This document shows positions 31,303 to 42,329 of a stretch of 64,000 bases of DNA, piece after piece (the first letter of the stretch is position 1; every line of letters starts with the position of its first letter). Below the pieces are notes generated by a model. The model saw only the letters and a list, made by a program, of their open reading frames with translations, did not search any database and was not told the origin of the DNA. This DNA comes from Lonicera japonica (Eukaryota; Streptophyta; Magnoliopsida; Dipsacales; Caprifoliaceae): NCBI GenBank assembly GCA_021464415.1, contig JAKCWG010000647.1:1-64000 (forward strand), given 5' to 3'. Made by a program: the position numbers and the translations under genes.

Positions 31303-33646
31303 CATGTTTGTAAGTATTATTAAGGGGTCTTAATAGGTGTTAATAAATATTAGTGAGCCGATCATAAATTTATGTTATTTCATTGGATCAATATCAATAT
31401 AATATAATCGAAACCTTTAAACCTCGATTGATTAGTTTATAACTCTATATCAATTTGTGTCATTTATTATTTTGCTAAGCTTAAGTATAGTTAAAGGGAG
31501 AGTGAGAGTGAGAGAATAATGACTTTGTGTGTGAGATTAGGTGAGGGAAAGAAAAGTAAGTGATGTTAATAAGAGAGGGGAGAGAGGGGGGAGGACATTG
31601 AAGAAAAAGCGGCTTAATACTTGAGTACTTCATAGATAGTGAATTAGTGAAACTTAACTTTAATGTACAAATAATATATATTAGTGTTTTAGCCTATTAT
31701 AGGCATTCGCAATATAGATATAGAGTGTAAACTTATCATATAAGTATTTATCGTACCTGCTTAGATCACCGCGAGACCATTTCCACCCCCAAGAGTTAAA
31801 AAGGTAAATTTGCACTTTTTACTGCAACATCAAAAAAGCTAAAAATGGAAGATAAAAGATATATCCAAGTTAGAAATAGTAGCCGACAAGATTTTACACT
31901 ACACGATGGAAGATCTATAGGGGAAAAAGTATCTCCCTTCCACGACACATCATGTTTCGCAAGAGATAAAATTATGCATTCTCCAAAATTTCAAAGTTAC
32001 ATGTTAGGTTACAAGGTCTTATGAGGAGAAACTCTGTTAATATTTAACTTAGAAGAATGTTGAATTGCCGGGACACATGATGTGTTGTGGGCCATTTTGC
32101 ATTAGCACGATGGATCATGTATCAGACCCAAAAACACCATTTCACTCTCGACGCACATGTGTCATCAGAGTTATTTTTAGTTTTATTGCGCTGCATTTTC
32201 CTTTTTATTAAAAAACTAAATATTCAGGCAGGCTACTTTTATATTATATTTTTATATTATGCATCGGAGATGGTGCGAATAACTAATCAAAGTTAGTACT
32301 TCTAAATAAATGAAAGAAAGTTGCAGTGGAAAAGGGGTTGCAGGAAATCAACAAAGAGAGGGCCACTGTCTTTGACCAAAGAGTATGGTAACGAGCTTTA
32401 GATTACATCCTTTTTCTCTCTGTTTTCCCCCCATGTTTTTGTGTCTCTTTTGAATTCCATAGATCCAATTTCAAATGCTGTATTTTATTATTATGCCTTT
32501 CGGCGCATATTTGATCCTCGCCCCACAACCACTCTTGTTTTGACCACAATTTCTCGTTTTCCTGTTTTTGCTTTAAATTAATTAGAGTTTTATCAGGATA
32601 TAATTACATCTAATAAAGCATGACACCACATACTACAGAACGACACGAAATTACAAATTAATAATTGAATTTGTAACAATTTCATGTCATATTGGTCCTC
32701 ATGACCCCATAAAACTCCGTAAGTTAATGGGTTGAATTAGTTAATATTTGTTAACAGCTTTTAGAACCCGTTAATAATGTATATACACATATATATATAA
32801 TGTTACAAATGTAATTTTTAACCTTATATGTATATATACACATATGTTAATTAATTTGTTAATCGCAGAATGTGAATATTTGGATAGCTTTATATGTGTT
32901 TCTTCTGTTTAATATATGTGCATGTGTGGTTTTTTGTGTTTATATAATATTTATACAGCCGGTATGCTATTCGTGCAGGAGTCCCTCTTAATAACTTTGT
33001 ACATGTTTCTTATATATGTGTGTGTGCTTGTTAGATGGTCTAATTAGATTGTTAACGGATTAACATATTAACTTGTATTCGGTTCAAAACAAATTGTTTT
33101 ATATAGTGTGTAATAATCGGCCGTGTCAAATCATTTAATAAAATAAAAATTCAAATTTAAATATGATTTTTTTTATATAGTCTAAAAAAAATTATTTATT
33201 TAAATCTAAATTAATAATACTGAAAATTCAAAAATATACAAAATAAACTCTAACTCTAACCAAACATTGGACAAAATATAATTGCATTAGTCCTCAAAGT
33301 AAACAAGAAAATGACTTTAACTCTTTCCCTTTGCACTTTATCTTGGAAAACCTTTAGTGTCCCATCAAAACAAGAAGGTCCCAGCACATGCTAATTCCTG
33401 AAAAGGCTACGTTTAAACTGCGGCGAATGCATTAGTCAAACTTAATGTTCTGAAAAAATCATCCTTTAATTTCCTTTTCTCTCTTTACCTCACTCTTTTA
33501 AGATTGTGAGTTTATTTATTAATTTCAGTCCCAATCCATGTTCCCCCCTTGTTTTGCCCTTCATACTACTTATGTCGGCCGCAGCATACTCTTTCCCCAT
33601 ATATGTATATATATATAGAGGGGCGGAATAAGAAATATAAATAAAA
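31303..33646. other. AT-rich stretch without a recognisable gene
   Basis: Contains short TATA-rich runs (about 32780-32850) and GTGTCAAATC-type words like those at 4.0-4.3 kb. No gene or bounded element was found. Confidence 0.45.
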
Positions 33647-33651
33647 AAGAA

Positions 33652-34979
33652 TGTTGTGTTAAATTTTAATATTTCTAAGTGCACGAATCGATTAAATAAC
33701 ATAATAAATTGATTTTACATAGACTCAAACAGTATGCTTTATAATTATCTTATTAATTTCTTATTAAATTATTAATCTAATAAAAAAGTGATAAAATGAA
33801 ATAAATCAAAGAAAGCAAAGCAAATACGCTAAATAACATTAAGTAAGATAACAAAATCAATTAATTAGACTAGAGTTTCAGAATCATATATTTAATATCA
33901 TCTTAACTCTAACACAAAATTAGATCGGTATTATTTACACTCCCCTTGTCACTAAGACCCCCTAAGTTAAATTTCTAATTACTAACCCCCCTAAGACTTG
34001 TCTAATGAGAGGTGAGTGTAGTCACACACACTCGCGCACTTAAGGAGATTTTGTTTGTAAGAATTCACCTAACATCAGGTAATGAATTATTAGAGTGTTT
34101 TTCAAATAAGATCTGTCTAATGAGAGGTGAGTATTTTTGCATAAACTCGACTCATATGAGGAGAGTGTGTTATTAAGTACTCACCTAACATTAGACAATG
34201 GAGGAGGTGTTTGTGATAAATAAAGGAGTGTTAAAATATGTTTTTAGTTAAATTTTGAAGAAGGTATTTGTAATACATTTAAAAGGTTTAAATAACACCA
34301 CCCCAAATTTGCGCTAGCATACAAGAAATTAAATAATAAATAAAAATAAAATAAAATTTATTTAACATAAAATTAATTAATAAAATAAATCTTCAATCTT
34401 CAAAACTCCCTAAGCAAAGAAAAAGAAACATTAAAGAAAGAAGAGACAGAATTTTCGGCCAAGGCGGCAATTTTTTGTTTCTCCTTGATGAAAAGAGTTT
34501 GGGCTTCTTTAAATTGGGCTTTGAAGGCCTTATATGGGTTGCTTCTACTTCAAAGCTTGCTAGGTATTTCCTAGATTAATATTAACTAGGTTTGGCCGAA
34601 TCGATTTGGGCCCATTTACTTGAGTTCACTTTGTTGAATTTTCGCCCTATCAAGCTGCTAAATTTTGTGTCACAATGTTGGATTTCGATATGGCTAAATT
34701 TAAAAAAATGCTGAATTGCAAAGTTTTAACACTCAAAATTCCCTTCAAAAGTGGCTCAAGAATAGCATAATTAATTAAAGTTCTGAGTAAAAAATTACGC
34801 GTCCAGAATTATTGAACCTCTTTAGGTATCTTCACTTGCTTTAATTTTTTTATTTTTCTCAATATTCTCCAATTCTTTTCTAACACCCAAGAAGCACTAA
34901 AAATAGAAAAATAGTAATAATATGTGCTCTTTAATGTATAAAGTATTAGAATGAAATATATCAATTTCTTGGCACTTCA
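33652..34979 (-). mobile_element. solo LTR of the same family as 48773-50179, interrupted by a MITE
   Basis: Read on the minus strand it starts TGAAGTGCCAAGAAATTG and ends AATTTAACACAACA. It matches the solo LTR at 48773-50179 along its length (TGATGCACCAAAGAATTA... and AATTTATCACAACA). Shared blocks include GTGAAGATACC, ATTCAGCATTTTTT, TGCTAGCG and GTTTGAGTCT. It lacks the 51-bp tandem duplication of the other copy and contains the MITE at 33923-34303. The flanking 5-mers (AAGAA and AGAGA) do not match well. Confidence 0.7.
33923..34303 (+). mobile_element. GGGTGGTGTTATTTAC MITE family, copy 1
   Basis: The left end GATCGGTATTATTTACACTC is a mutated form of the family terminus; the right end is TTAAATAACACCACCC. 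The flanks CAAAATTA (33915-33922) and CAAATTTG (34304-34311) are a decayed 8-bp duplication. The neighbouring LTR copy at 48.8 kb shows the empty site. The interior holds nested inverted modules: CTAATGAGAGGTGAGT against ACTCACCTAACATTAG. Confidence 0.75.
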
Positions 34980-34984
34980 AGAGA

Positions 34985-37334
34985 AAAAAAACATAATGCT
35001 TATAATTTTTGTTTTTGTTCTAATAAAGATAACGAAAACAAACATATATGTTATTGCATTCAAAGATAATAAAATATTTTCTTACATAAATATCACATTA
35101 TAAAAAGGACCAAATATAACCTATATCTATGTACTATAGAAAAGGACTTATACAAGGTTGTAGTGTTAGCACCAACTTTTTGTTTCCATTTGCTATGGTT
35201 TTCAAGCAAGGAAAGTTATTTACTTATTTCTCTAATTTTATTTTATTTTTGCTAATGTAAGACAAATATATTCAGAAAATTTGTGGTGCAACAGTCCATA
35301 AATGACTGGTCTTCTGCTGTATTTTTTCTATTACTAAAAGCAACTCTCCAATGTTTTACCGATGAAATAACGTTGCTAAAGGCTGGTTTGTGTACAAACA
35401 GGTAGGAAGAAAGTATTGCAAACATATTAATACTAAAATAATACTTTAATTGATACTCTAATATTTTAAAAATAAGTGCCCAACCGATGCAATACATAGA
35501 CATATAATTGTAACATGATTATACGACAAAAGTTGAAAAACAAGATGTAAAATATCTTTCTTCAAGTTTCAAAAGTCCAACTTGAGGTGACCATACTCGC
35601 AAAAATAGCGAAAACAAATCTTAGTGGGAAAAAAGGGAATAAGTAATCTTCCTCATATATGTGAAAATCAAAACTATTACAATAATAATAGGTATAAAAC
35701 GGGCCCTCTATTAAACTAACCATATATGGTTTAAGCTTATTAAGAAGAAAAAAGGGAATATGTTTACTACTTTTTAGTCATGGTGTCAACATTTCCATGG
35801 AGAACCGACACACCAATCTTAGCCTCATTGCACAAACATTGTTGTTAAAAATTGGAGCAGAGAGAAAAAATTGACCTCTTGTTCTCTCCAATTTTAGAGG
35901 GAGGGTGAAATGTACAAATCAGAGAATAATGATGATTAAAACATCAATATATATATATATATTTATTCTCTAATTTTCTTAAGGAAAGTGAACATCAAAG
36001 TAGTTTGAATATGGAGAGTTATTATGCTCTAAAATGAGTGCAAATTATCAAAGGGGACTGAAAAGGACGTTAAGTGGATTTTAAACGAAACGTCTTTTGT
36101 TGGTAAAAGCAATAACTGAAAAGATAGGAGATACAACTCTAGCATTAATAGAATTGAGGACTTAAAATGATATTAGATGCTAGGTTTAAATTTATGGTAA
36201 AATATTAATGGAGTTACTTCGTCCATATTACTATTATGTGATGTGACTAGTTAATTAATAAGAACTTGTGAGATGCACGGACTTTTAGCAAACTTTGTTT
36301 TTAGCGATGTGTGATTAATTTAAAATTATTTGTAAATATATATACATATATATACACATTGTATTATATAATTTAATAAAAATAATTATATATACAAATG
36401 CATATGACTATCAATTAGACAAAATGTGAATGGTGCATATTTGAATCTTAAAAAAAAAAAAACATTCTTATATGGCTATTAGTATCATATAATTTTAACA
36501 TATATGCCTCATAAATAAATATGATATACTGTATAAATAAAAATGACAAACTAATTCAATGAGCAAAACTTTAAAAGTCATTAATGAATCAAAAGGAGGA
36601 AAAGCTTTTAAATTCTACTAAAGATTTGAGTTAGAGTGGATTAATGGGTATTATTTAAAAGTGTTGATTAGCTCAATATAAAATTAATGATTATATCATA
36701 CACAATAAAATGAATATCGCATAAAATTCTACTTCCTTTGCTTGAATTCTTAATTCTTACGGACAATACTATTATAAAAGTTACCTTTCCATATTATTAA
36801 AATAAATATGCAACCTCAGTAGCATTTGCTTTATCGCTTTGCCAAATTATTGGCTTAAATATGTACCTTTTGGAGAACAAAGTATATATTACGTTCTTTT
36901 CAAATTAATTTTGTAACTTTTAATTTAGTTATTTTCAAGAAGATATTAATTTCAATCGAATTAATAGTTGATAATACAACTCATTTGCTATGCCAAGTTG
37001 AAAATAAGACTATTAATTTTAAGCCATTTAAAAAAAATAGTATATAAAAAATAGTATAGCAAATGTAAATGATGCTACTTCCTCCATCTTTAACACTAAT
37101 ATATAGCTAATTAAAAAATGTTATAATTACAAATTTATTATGTATTAAGAATAAAATAAGAGTAATTAATAATTAATTAATGTTATTAAAATTAAAAATA
37201 TAACGAAAGTAATTAATAAGTAATTTATGTTACTACTTCATCCATAACACTATATAGTATACATAGATAGATATTGGCATCTAACTAAAAATTTTAAAAA
37301 TTAATTCTTAATTATATCCAAAAAAGGGGACTCT
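34985..37334. other. AT-rich stretch without a recognisable gene
   Basis: No supported coding region. It contains (TA)n runs near 35950 and 36340. Confidence 0.5.
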
Positions 37335-37344
37335 TAATTAAAGA

Positions 37345-38191
37345 GAGTTTTTAACATTTTAATGACTTGATGTTTACCTGGATTGTCACTTTGGTCCTTG
37401 CTATTAAAAATTTGACTTTCCACTCCCTAATGTATCCGCTGCATGACACTTTTGTCCCTTAAACCAATTTCAAATTGAAATGTATTCAATATTTCAACAT
37501 TCAAAGCTAATATAGTCAGACAAATATATATATACAATGGTTCATTGAGGTGTAAAATAAGAGCTTCAAATTGTCCAGATTTAAATGCATGCTACCTAAA
37601 ACATTCAAAGAGACAAATACCTGGTCTAAATTGAAATAACACTATCTAGAGGATCCAAAAACTTAGTTTGACCGAGCCCATTAAAAAAGAAGAAACATAA
37701 ATGGGAAACAAGAAATAGAGAAAAAAGAAAGAAAATTCTCAAAGTGGATTTTTGGGTTAAAAATTATCAAAGTGGGTCTTTTCTTTCTTTCTTTCTTTTT
37801 TTTTTCTCTCTCTTTTTGGGTTTGATTGTAATGTGACCGACATTGATTGATGAATGGGGAAAAGAAAAGAGGAGAGAATTGATAAATGGGAAGGCCAGTG
37901 GGAACAATGGATTGTTAGAGTGAGGATGAGTTGAACACTTGCATTTCTCATTTATTTTCCTCCATTTCATCATTCCATCTCCGCTGCTTCTTATTAATGG
38001 GTTTGGTCAACCTAATGACTAGAATTTCCATCAATGCCCTTTCAGCAATGTCAGGTGAGTGGCACACACGTTTTTTCGTCCACAAATTTAATGAAAGTTA
38101 GTTTTAAGGGATAAAAGTTGACACGAAGCAGAAAAATTAGGGAGTGAAAAGTCAAAATTTGAATATTAAAATTCAAAATGTTTTAAAATTC
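37345..38191. mobile_element. Mutator-like non-autonomous element, 847 bp
   Basis: The flanks TAATTAAAGA (37335-37344 and 38192-38201) are a perfect 10-bp direct repeat, within the range expected for Mutator-like elements (usually 9 bp). The terminal inverted repeats extend about 120 bp: the left has GAGTTTTTAACATTTTAA, TTTGACTTTCCACTCCCTAA and TTTTGTCCCTTAAA, and the right has their complements (AAGGGATAAAAG, TTAGGGAGTGAAAAGTCAAA). The interior is a purine/pyrimidine-rich filler with no transposase. Confidence 0.8.
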
Positions 38192-38439
38192 TAATTAAAG
38201 ATAGATAGTATATATATTAAGGGGCACACAACAATAGTGTATTTTTTTCCCAAAAAGTTGAGGGGGGCATAATGAACCCCCAAATAAATTTTTTTCCTTC
38301 TATTTATGTACAAATACTTGGAAGGTTGCTCCATCCCTGTATGTATAGTGTATACGGTCTGGGAACTTTAATTCTTTCTACAAAAAAGATCAATCGTCTA
38401 TTTCGGAAGATAAAAAGATAATAAAAAATTCATAGAATT

Positions 38440-38665
38440 TGGCAAACATTATCTATATGACAAGAAAATTATCTACACAAAATTTCACTGAAAAATTCAT
38501 TTTGAAAGGACGTCTAAAAAAATTTGATATTCATGTTTATTTTCGGCCATTAAATTTTTTTAGACGATCATCTTACTAATTTCTAGAGTGAACGTTTGGA
38601 TGAAATTTGGTGAATATTATCTACTCATTATAAAGATCATATCTACCAAGTTTCATGAAAAAAAT
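38440..38665. repeat. imperfect inverted repeat with a perfect 15-bp inner stem
   Basis: CGTCTAAAAAAATTT (38511-38525) pairs exactly with AAATTTTTTTAGACG (38552-38566). Pairing continues outward imperfectly for about 80 bp per side (CAAAATTTCACTG against the complement of GATGAAATTTGG). It resembles a small MITE or foldback. Ends and target duplication were not resolved. Confidence 0.6.
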
Positions 38666-38674
38666 TCATCTGTT

Positions 38675-38914
38675 CACCTTTGGAAATGGATTATCCTCGA
38701 TCTTTCCTACAAAAAGAACCGTCCTCTTTAGACTGGACCTTTCTATATACATATTTTTAAATAATAGCTCTAAGCCTTGTTGGGGTGGGGGGTGCACCTT
38801 TGGAAATGGATTATCCTCGATCTTTCTTACAAAAAGAACCGTCTTCTTTAGACTGGACCTTTCTATATACATATTTTTCAATAATAGCTCTAAGCCTTGT
38901 TGGGGCGGGGGGGG
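38675..38914. repeat. 120-bp tandem duplication
   Basis: Two near-identical units (38675-38794 and 38795-38914) start CACCTTTGGAAATGG and end in a TTGTTGGGG-rich block. They differ at only a few positions, and the second runs into the G25 tract. Confidence 0.9.
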
Positions 38915-38931
38915 GGGGGGGGGGGGGGGGG
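38907..38931. repeat. G25 homopolymer
   Basis: Twenty-five G residues at the end of the second 120-bp unit. The first unit has only a short G-rich stretch (TGGGGTGGGGGGTG) at the same place, so the run expanded in one copy. Confidence 0.9.
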
Positions 38932-38939
38932 CGCTATGT

Positions 38940-40350
38940 TTGGTGCTATACCGAAATATCATAAAAATATTTGGGTTTGAAAAGTCCAAATCCATTAGCT
39001 AAATACCATCCATATTGACAGATAACTAGAGGAATTTTATTTTTTTATTTTTTTTGGAACTATGATATTATATTATCTTCACAAATTTTTATCAATAGAT
39101 TTACTTTAGAAGTGTGAGGTGAATAATCCACATTCCACATCCATTTGGGAGATGCTTGGGTTATATATATGTTTAATAGACTTGAGTTACAATTTGAGAT
39201 AGCCATTTTGATTACGAATCCGTACGTGTTACTGATATGGTGTCAATGGGTACCTAAGCTGTACACAATTGGGCTCAAGAGCATAAAGTAGTACCCTCTA
39301 AATTTTGAAAAACAAAAATTTGTTTATATACTAAATATTTTTAATAATATAAATATATAGTAGGATATATGCAGTGGATCATAAACTAAATAAATTAGTC
39401 CTTCGTACATTTTTTAAAATATTTTCAATTTTTAAAAGAAGACACTAAAATTCAATTTAGTCCATATTCAAGATTGCAACTTATGTTCAATTATTGGTGT
39501 CCCAAAATGGAAACAAATATAATTCGAAACACCTTAAAATGGAAGTGGTATTCTTAGTTTGAGGCAAAATGAGTAGCTTTAACGTATGCCTGCAATACTA
39601 TTATATCATGCATGTGATACCACATAATTCTAATTTTTAAGATAGTGATATAATATAGTTTGTGCATTAATGAATAATTTTCGGCATGTGACATAAATTT
39701 TTTGTTTTGGCAGTAGGTGCAAACCTTATTTATTTCTAAAACTTTTTTAACACCGCTTGATTTCTTTTAATATTAATCTTCGTCGTTCCGAAACTAATCA
39801 ACGAGTTATAAATCGCAATGGTTGGATTTGTAATTATACTTTTCAGAGATTTAGAAAAATTAAAACAAATGCATTTTTTATAATGTCTAATATTTCTAAA
39901 ATTTTCAATTTGTTTTGAGTTAGGAATTGAAAGTGTGTAGGAAATCTCTTGCACAATTTTATTTTCGTACCCCATCAATAAAATTATGCGTGAATGTGAA
40001 TATATACGTGAAAATGGCAAGTGCCGGATTTGTTCCTGTACGCAACCACCCTAACAACAAAGTTAGGGCCTTGGCGACGAAAAGGAGGGGAAGGGGTGGG
40101 AGAAATTTTTTACACACATATATATATATATATATATGACTTTCTCATTATTACTCACTTCCATATCAAGCTTTTGAGGAAATTCAGTGAAGATAATCCG
40201 ATATCATGAAAATTATCTGTCCAAATTTTATAAAACAATGGATCATTTAATTTGGACTTTGGGGTCCATAATTTCATAATATAAATAATAGGTATTACAT
40301 TTTGCATAGTTAAATATTTGATATTAAGGGTCCATTTGATAAAAAAATTG
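38940..40350. other. AT-rich stretch; (TA)n at 40119-40138
   Basis: No gene recognised. Confidence 0.5.
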
Positions 40351-40354
40351 ATTG

Positions 40355-40962
40355 CATAGTTAAAAGTATTTTAGCACAAAAAGTAAACAAAGATAATAAA
40401 ATTGAAGGTACTAAACTGGTTTAGAACCAACTGACCAGTACTGAGCTGGTGCTAAAAGTGTTTTAGCACAAATACAAAACAAAGTATAAAGAAAATTTCA
40501 AGAACAAAATAACTAAATCATTTGATGCTAAAAGTGTTTTAGCACCAAAAGTGAACAAAGATAATAAAACTGAAGGTGCTAAACTGGTTTAGCACCAACT
40601 ATCAAGCACTCTAATGATGTTAAAAGTGTTTTGGCACCTATACAAAACAAAGTATACAAAAAATTTTAAAAATAAAAATAACTAATCAGATGGTGCTAAA
40701 ACTAAAAGTGAACACATATAATAAAACTAAAGGTGCTAAAACAGTTTTAACACCAACTGCCTAACACTGGAATGGTGCTAAAAGTGTTTTAGCACCAATA
40801 CAAAACAAAATATAAAAAAATTCTCAAGAACAAATTAACTAAATCAAATGGTGCTAGAAGTGTTTTAGCACCAAAAGTGAATAAAGATAATAAAACTAAA
40901 GGTACTAAAAGAGTTTTAACACCCATGTACCCATCTTGAAGGTGCTAAACTAGTTTAGCACC
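40355..40962. repeat. array of ~22-bp palindromes in ~165-bp tandem units
   Basis: About twelve palindromes of the type GGTGCTAAAA-GTG-TTTTAGCACC or GGTGCTAAAC-TG-GTTTAGCACC recur every 40-80 bp, within a larger repeat of about 165 bp (copies near 40357, 40526, 40690 and 40850). The best cases are 40575-40596, 40774-40796 and 40941-40962; the last is a perfect 22-bp palindrome. The spacers repeat words such as GAACAAAGATAATAAAACT and CAAAACAAAGTATA. No protein or known RNA is associated. Confidence 0.8.
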
Positions 40963-41489
40963 AACGAAGTTCATTTGACTCACCCCCAATTATTTTTCTA
41001 CACGGGTCTTCTAAGAAAGGAAAGGAGAAGGAACGCTACTCCATAGTTTGCCTCAGTACCACTATTTAGTTGCGGGTCCTTCATGATGGAAGGACCCTTG
41101 CTCTTAACATTTTGTATTAGAAAAATAAAAGGATATTAAAAGGCACATTAGATTAATTAAGATCCTGGTTGGGAGTTCAATTTATGAAACATCTCATGAC
41201 CAAAGTACACCACCAATACAATTTGGAAAAACGATACATTTAGTTAATGGGTTTCATCTTCTATTCAAGCAATTGGGCTTCTACATGGCCCTTACACACG
41301 TATGGCTGGATATCTATTGCCCCAAGTAAGCATCAAATTAGTTTGGGATGGCAAGTCAAAAATGAGTTTCCAGCCCAGTCCAAGATCATAAATTTGTGCA
41401 GACAATTGATATTGTGAGAGCATAATATTTAGCAGTATGTTTCTACATATGCTTTTATAATTATACACAGGGGCGGACGTGAAAGTGAA

Positions 41490-41605
41490 TGAGGCAAGTT
41501 CCAGCTCAGTCCAAGATCAAAATACAAATACATCTGTTTGCTATATATAAATCCCAACCCAGTCAAGATTCATCCAGCTTCCAGCCTACCCCAAGCCCAA
41601 CCTTC
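41490..41605 (+). repeat. left arm of a ~115-bp inverted pair, 4 kb apart
   Basis: The segment with TTTGCTATATATAAATC and CCAGCTTCCAGCC...AAGCCCAAC is matched in reverse orientation by 45485-45600. A shorter direct echo (CCAGCCCAGTCCAAGATCA) occurs at about 41371. Confidence 0.6.
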
Positions 41606-41691
41606 GAGCCTTTGTTGTAAACAATAAATTGATGCGCGGTTTGCAACAAGAATATATATAAATCTGGCAGGTGGGCACTCATCCATATTTA

Positions 41692-42326
41692 TGACTCGTT
41701 TGGTTCAAGATTTAAACCATTTCAGGAATGCTATATTTCATTGCGAAATGATTCTCACGTTTGGTTCAAGTTTTAAATCCGCAATAAATGATTCTAGGAA
41801 CAAACTTTTCTCCCAGAGTTCTCCCATTTAAATCATAAGGAATAAACCATTACCAATGAGCATATTTTTTAATTTTTTCATGTTAGGAATAAAATAACAC
41901 TCTTCCTTATGAATAAATAATTATTTTTTCATCAGTGTATGAAAATATTGTTTGGAATTTTTTTTTAATTACGCTGCTGCACAAAACTAAAAAAAAAATA
42001 TTTGAAACTTTTTTCTTTTCTTTTTTCCTGTTTTAATTTTTTTTTTAATTACAAAAATTGTAATTTTTGTAGGATAGTTATTAGCTAGGTATGTGTAATT
42101 TTTGTAATTTATTATAGTAATTGTTTCTTTTGAAAAATTAATAGGTGATATTTTCTCATCTTATAAAAAGAAGGATATTTGTGTAATTGATACTTTATTT
42201 CACTCCTATTCCCGGTTGAACCAAACATCGGCATGGCATCCTAGATGCTAGGAAAATAACTTTCCAGGAATCAAGTATTCCCATTCCATACCCATTCCAT
42301 TCCCAAAACTCGAACCAAACGAGTCC
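41692..42326. mobile_element. Tourist/PIF-Harbinger-type MITE, 635 bp
   Basis: The left end TGACTCGTTTGGTTC and the right end GAACCAAACGAGTCC form terminal inverted repeats with one mismatch near the tip. TTA at 41689-41691 and 42327-42329 is the 3-bp target duplication. Internal partial repeats of the terminus occur (CACGTTTGGTTCAAG near 41758). No transposase. Confidence 0.75.
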
Positions 42327-42329
42327 TTA

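Noticed and set aside
38511..38566. Possible miRNA precursor
   Set aside because: The stem is a perfect A/T-rich 15-mer with only imperfect extension, without the ~21-nt duplex layout; more like a small inverted-repeat element.
38655..39002. 115- and 109-codon frames on opposite strands
   Set aside because: They translate the 120-bp tandem duplication and the G25 run (poly-Gly or poly-Pro); artefacts of repeat periodicity divisible by three.
40355..40962. Regularly spaced palindromic repeats considered as a CRISPR array
   Set aside because: The genome is plant nuclear DNA, the spacers are themselves repeated, the repeats vary, and no cas gene exists. It is a tandem array of palindromes.
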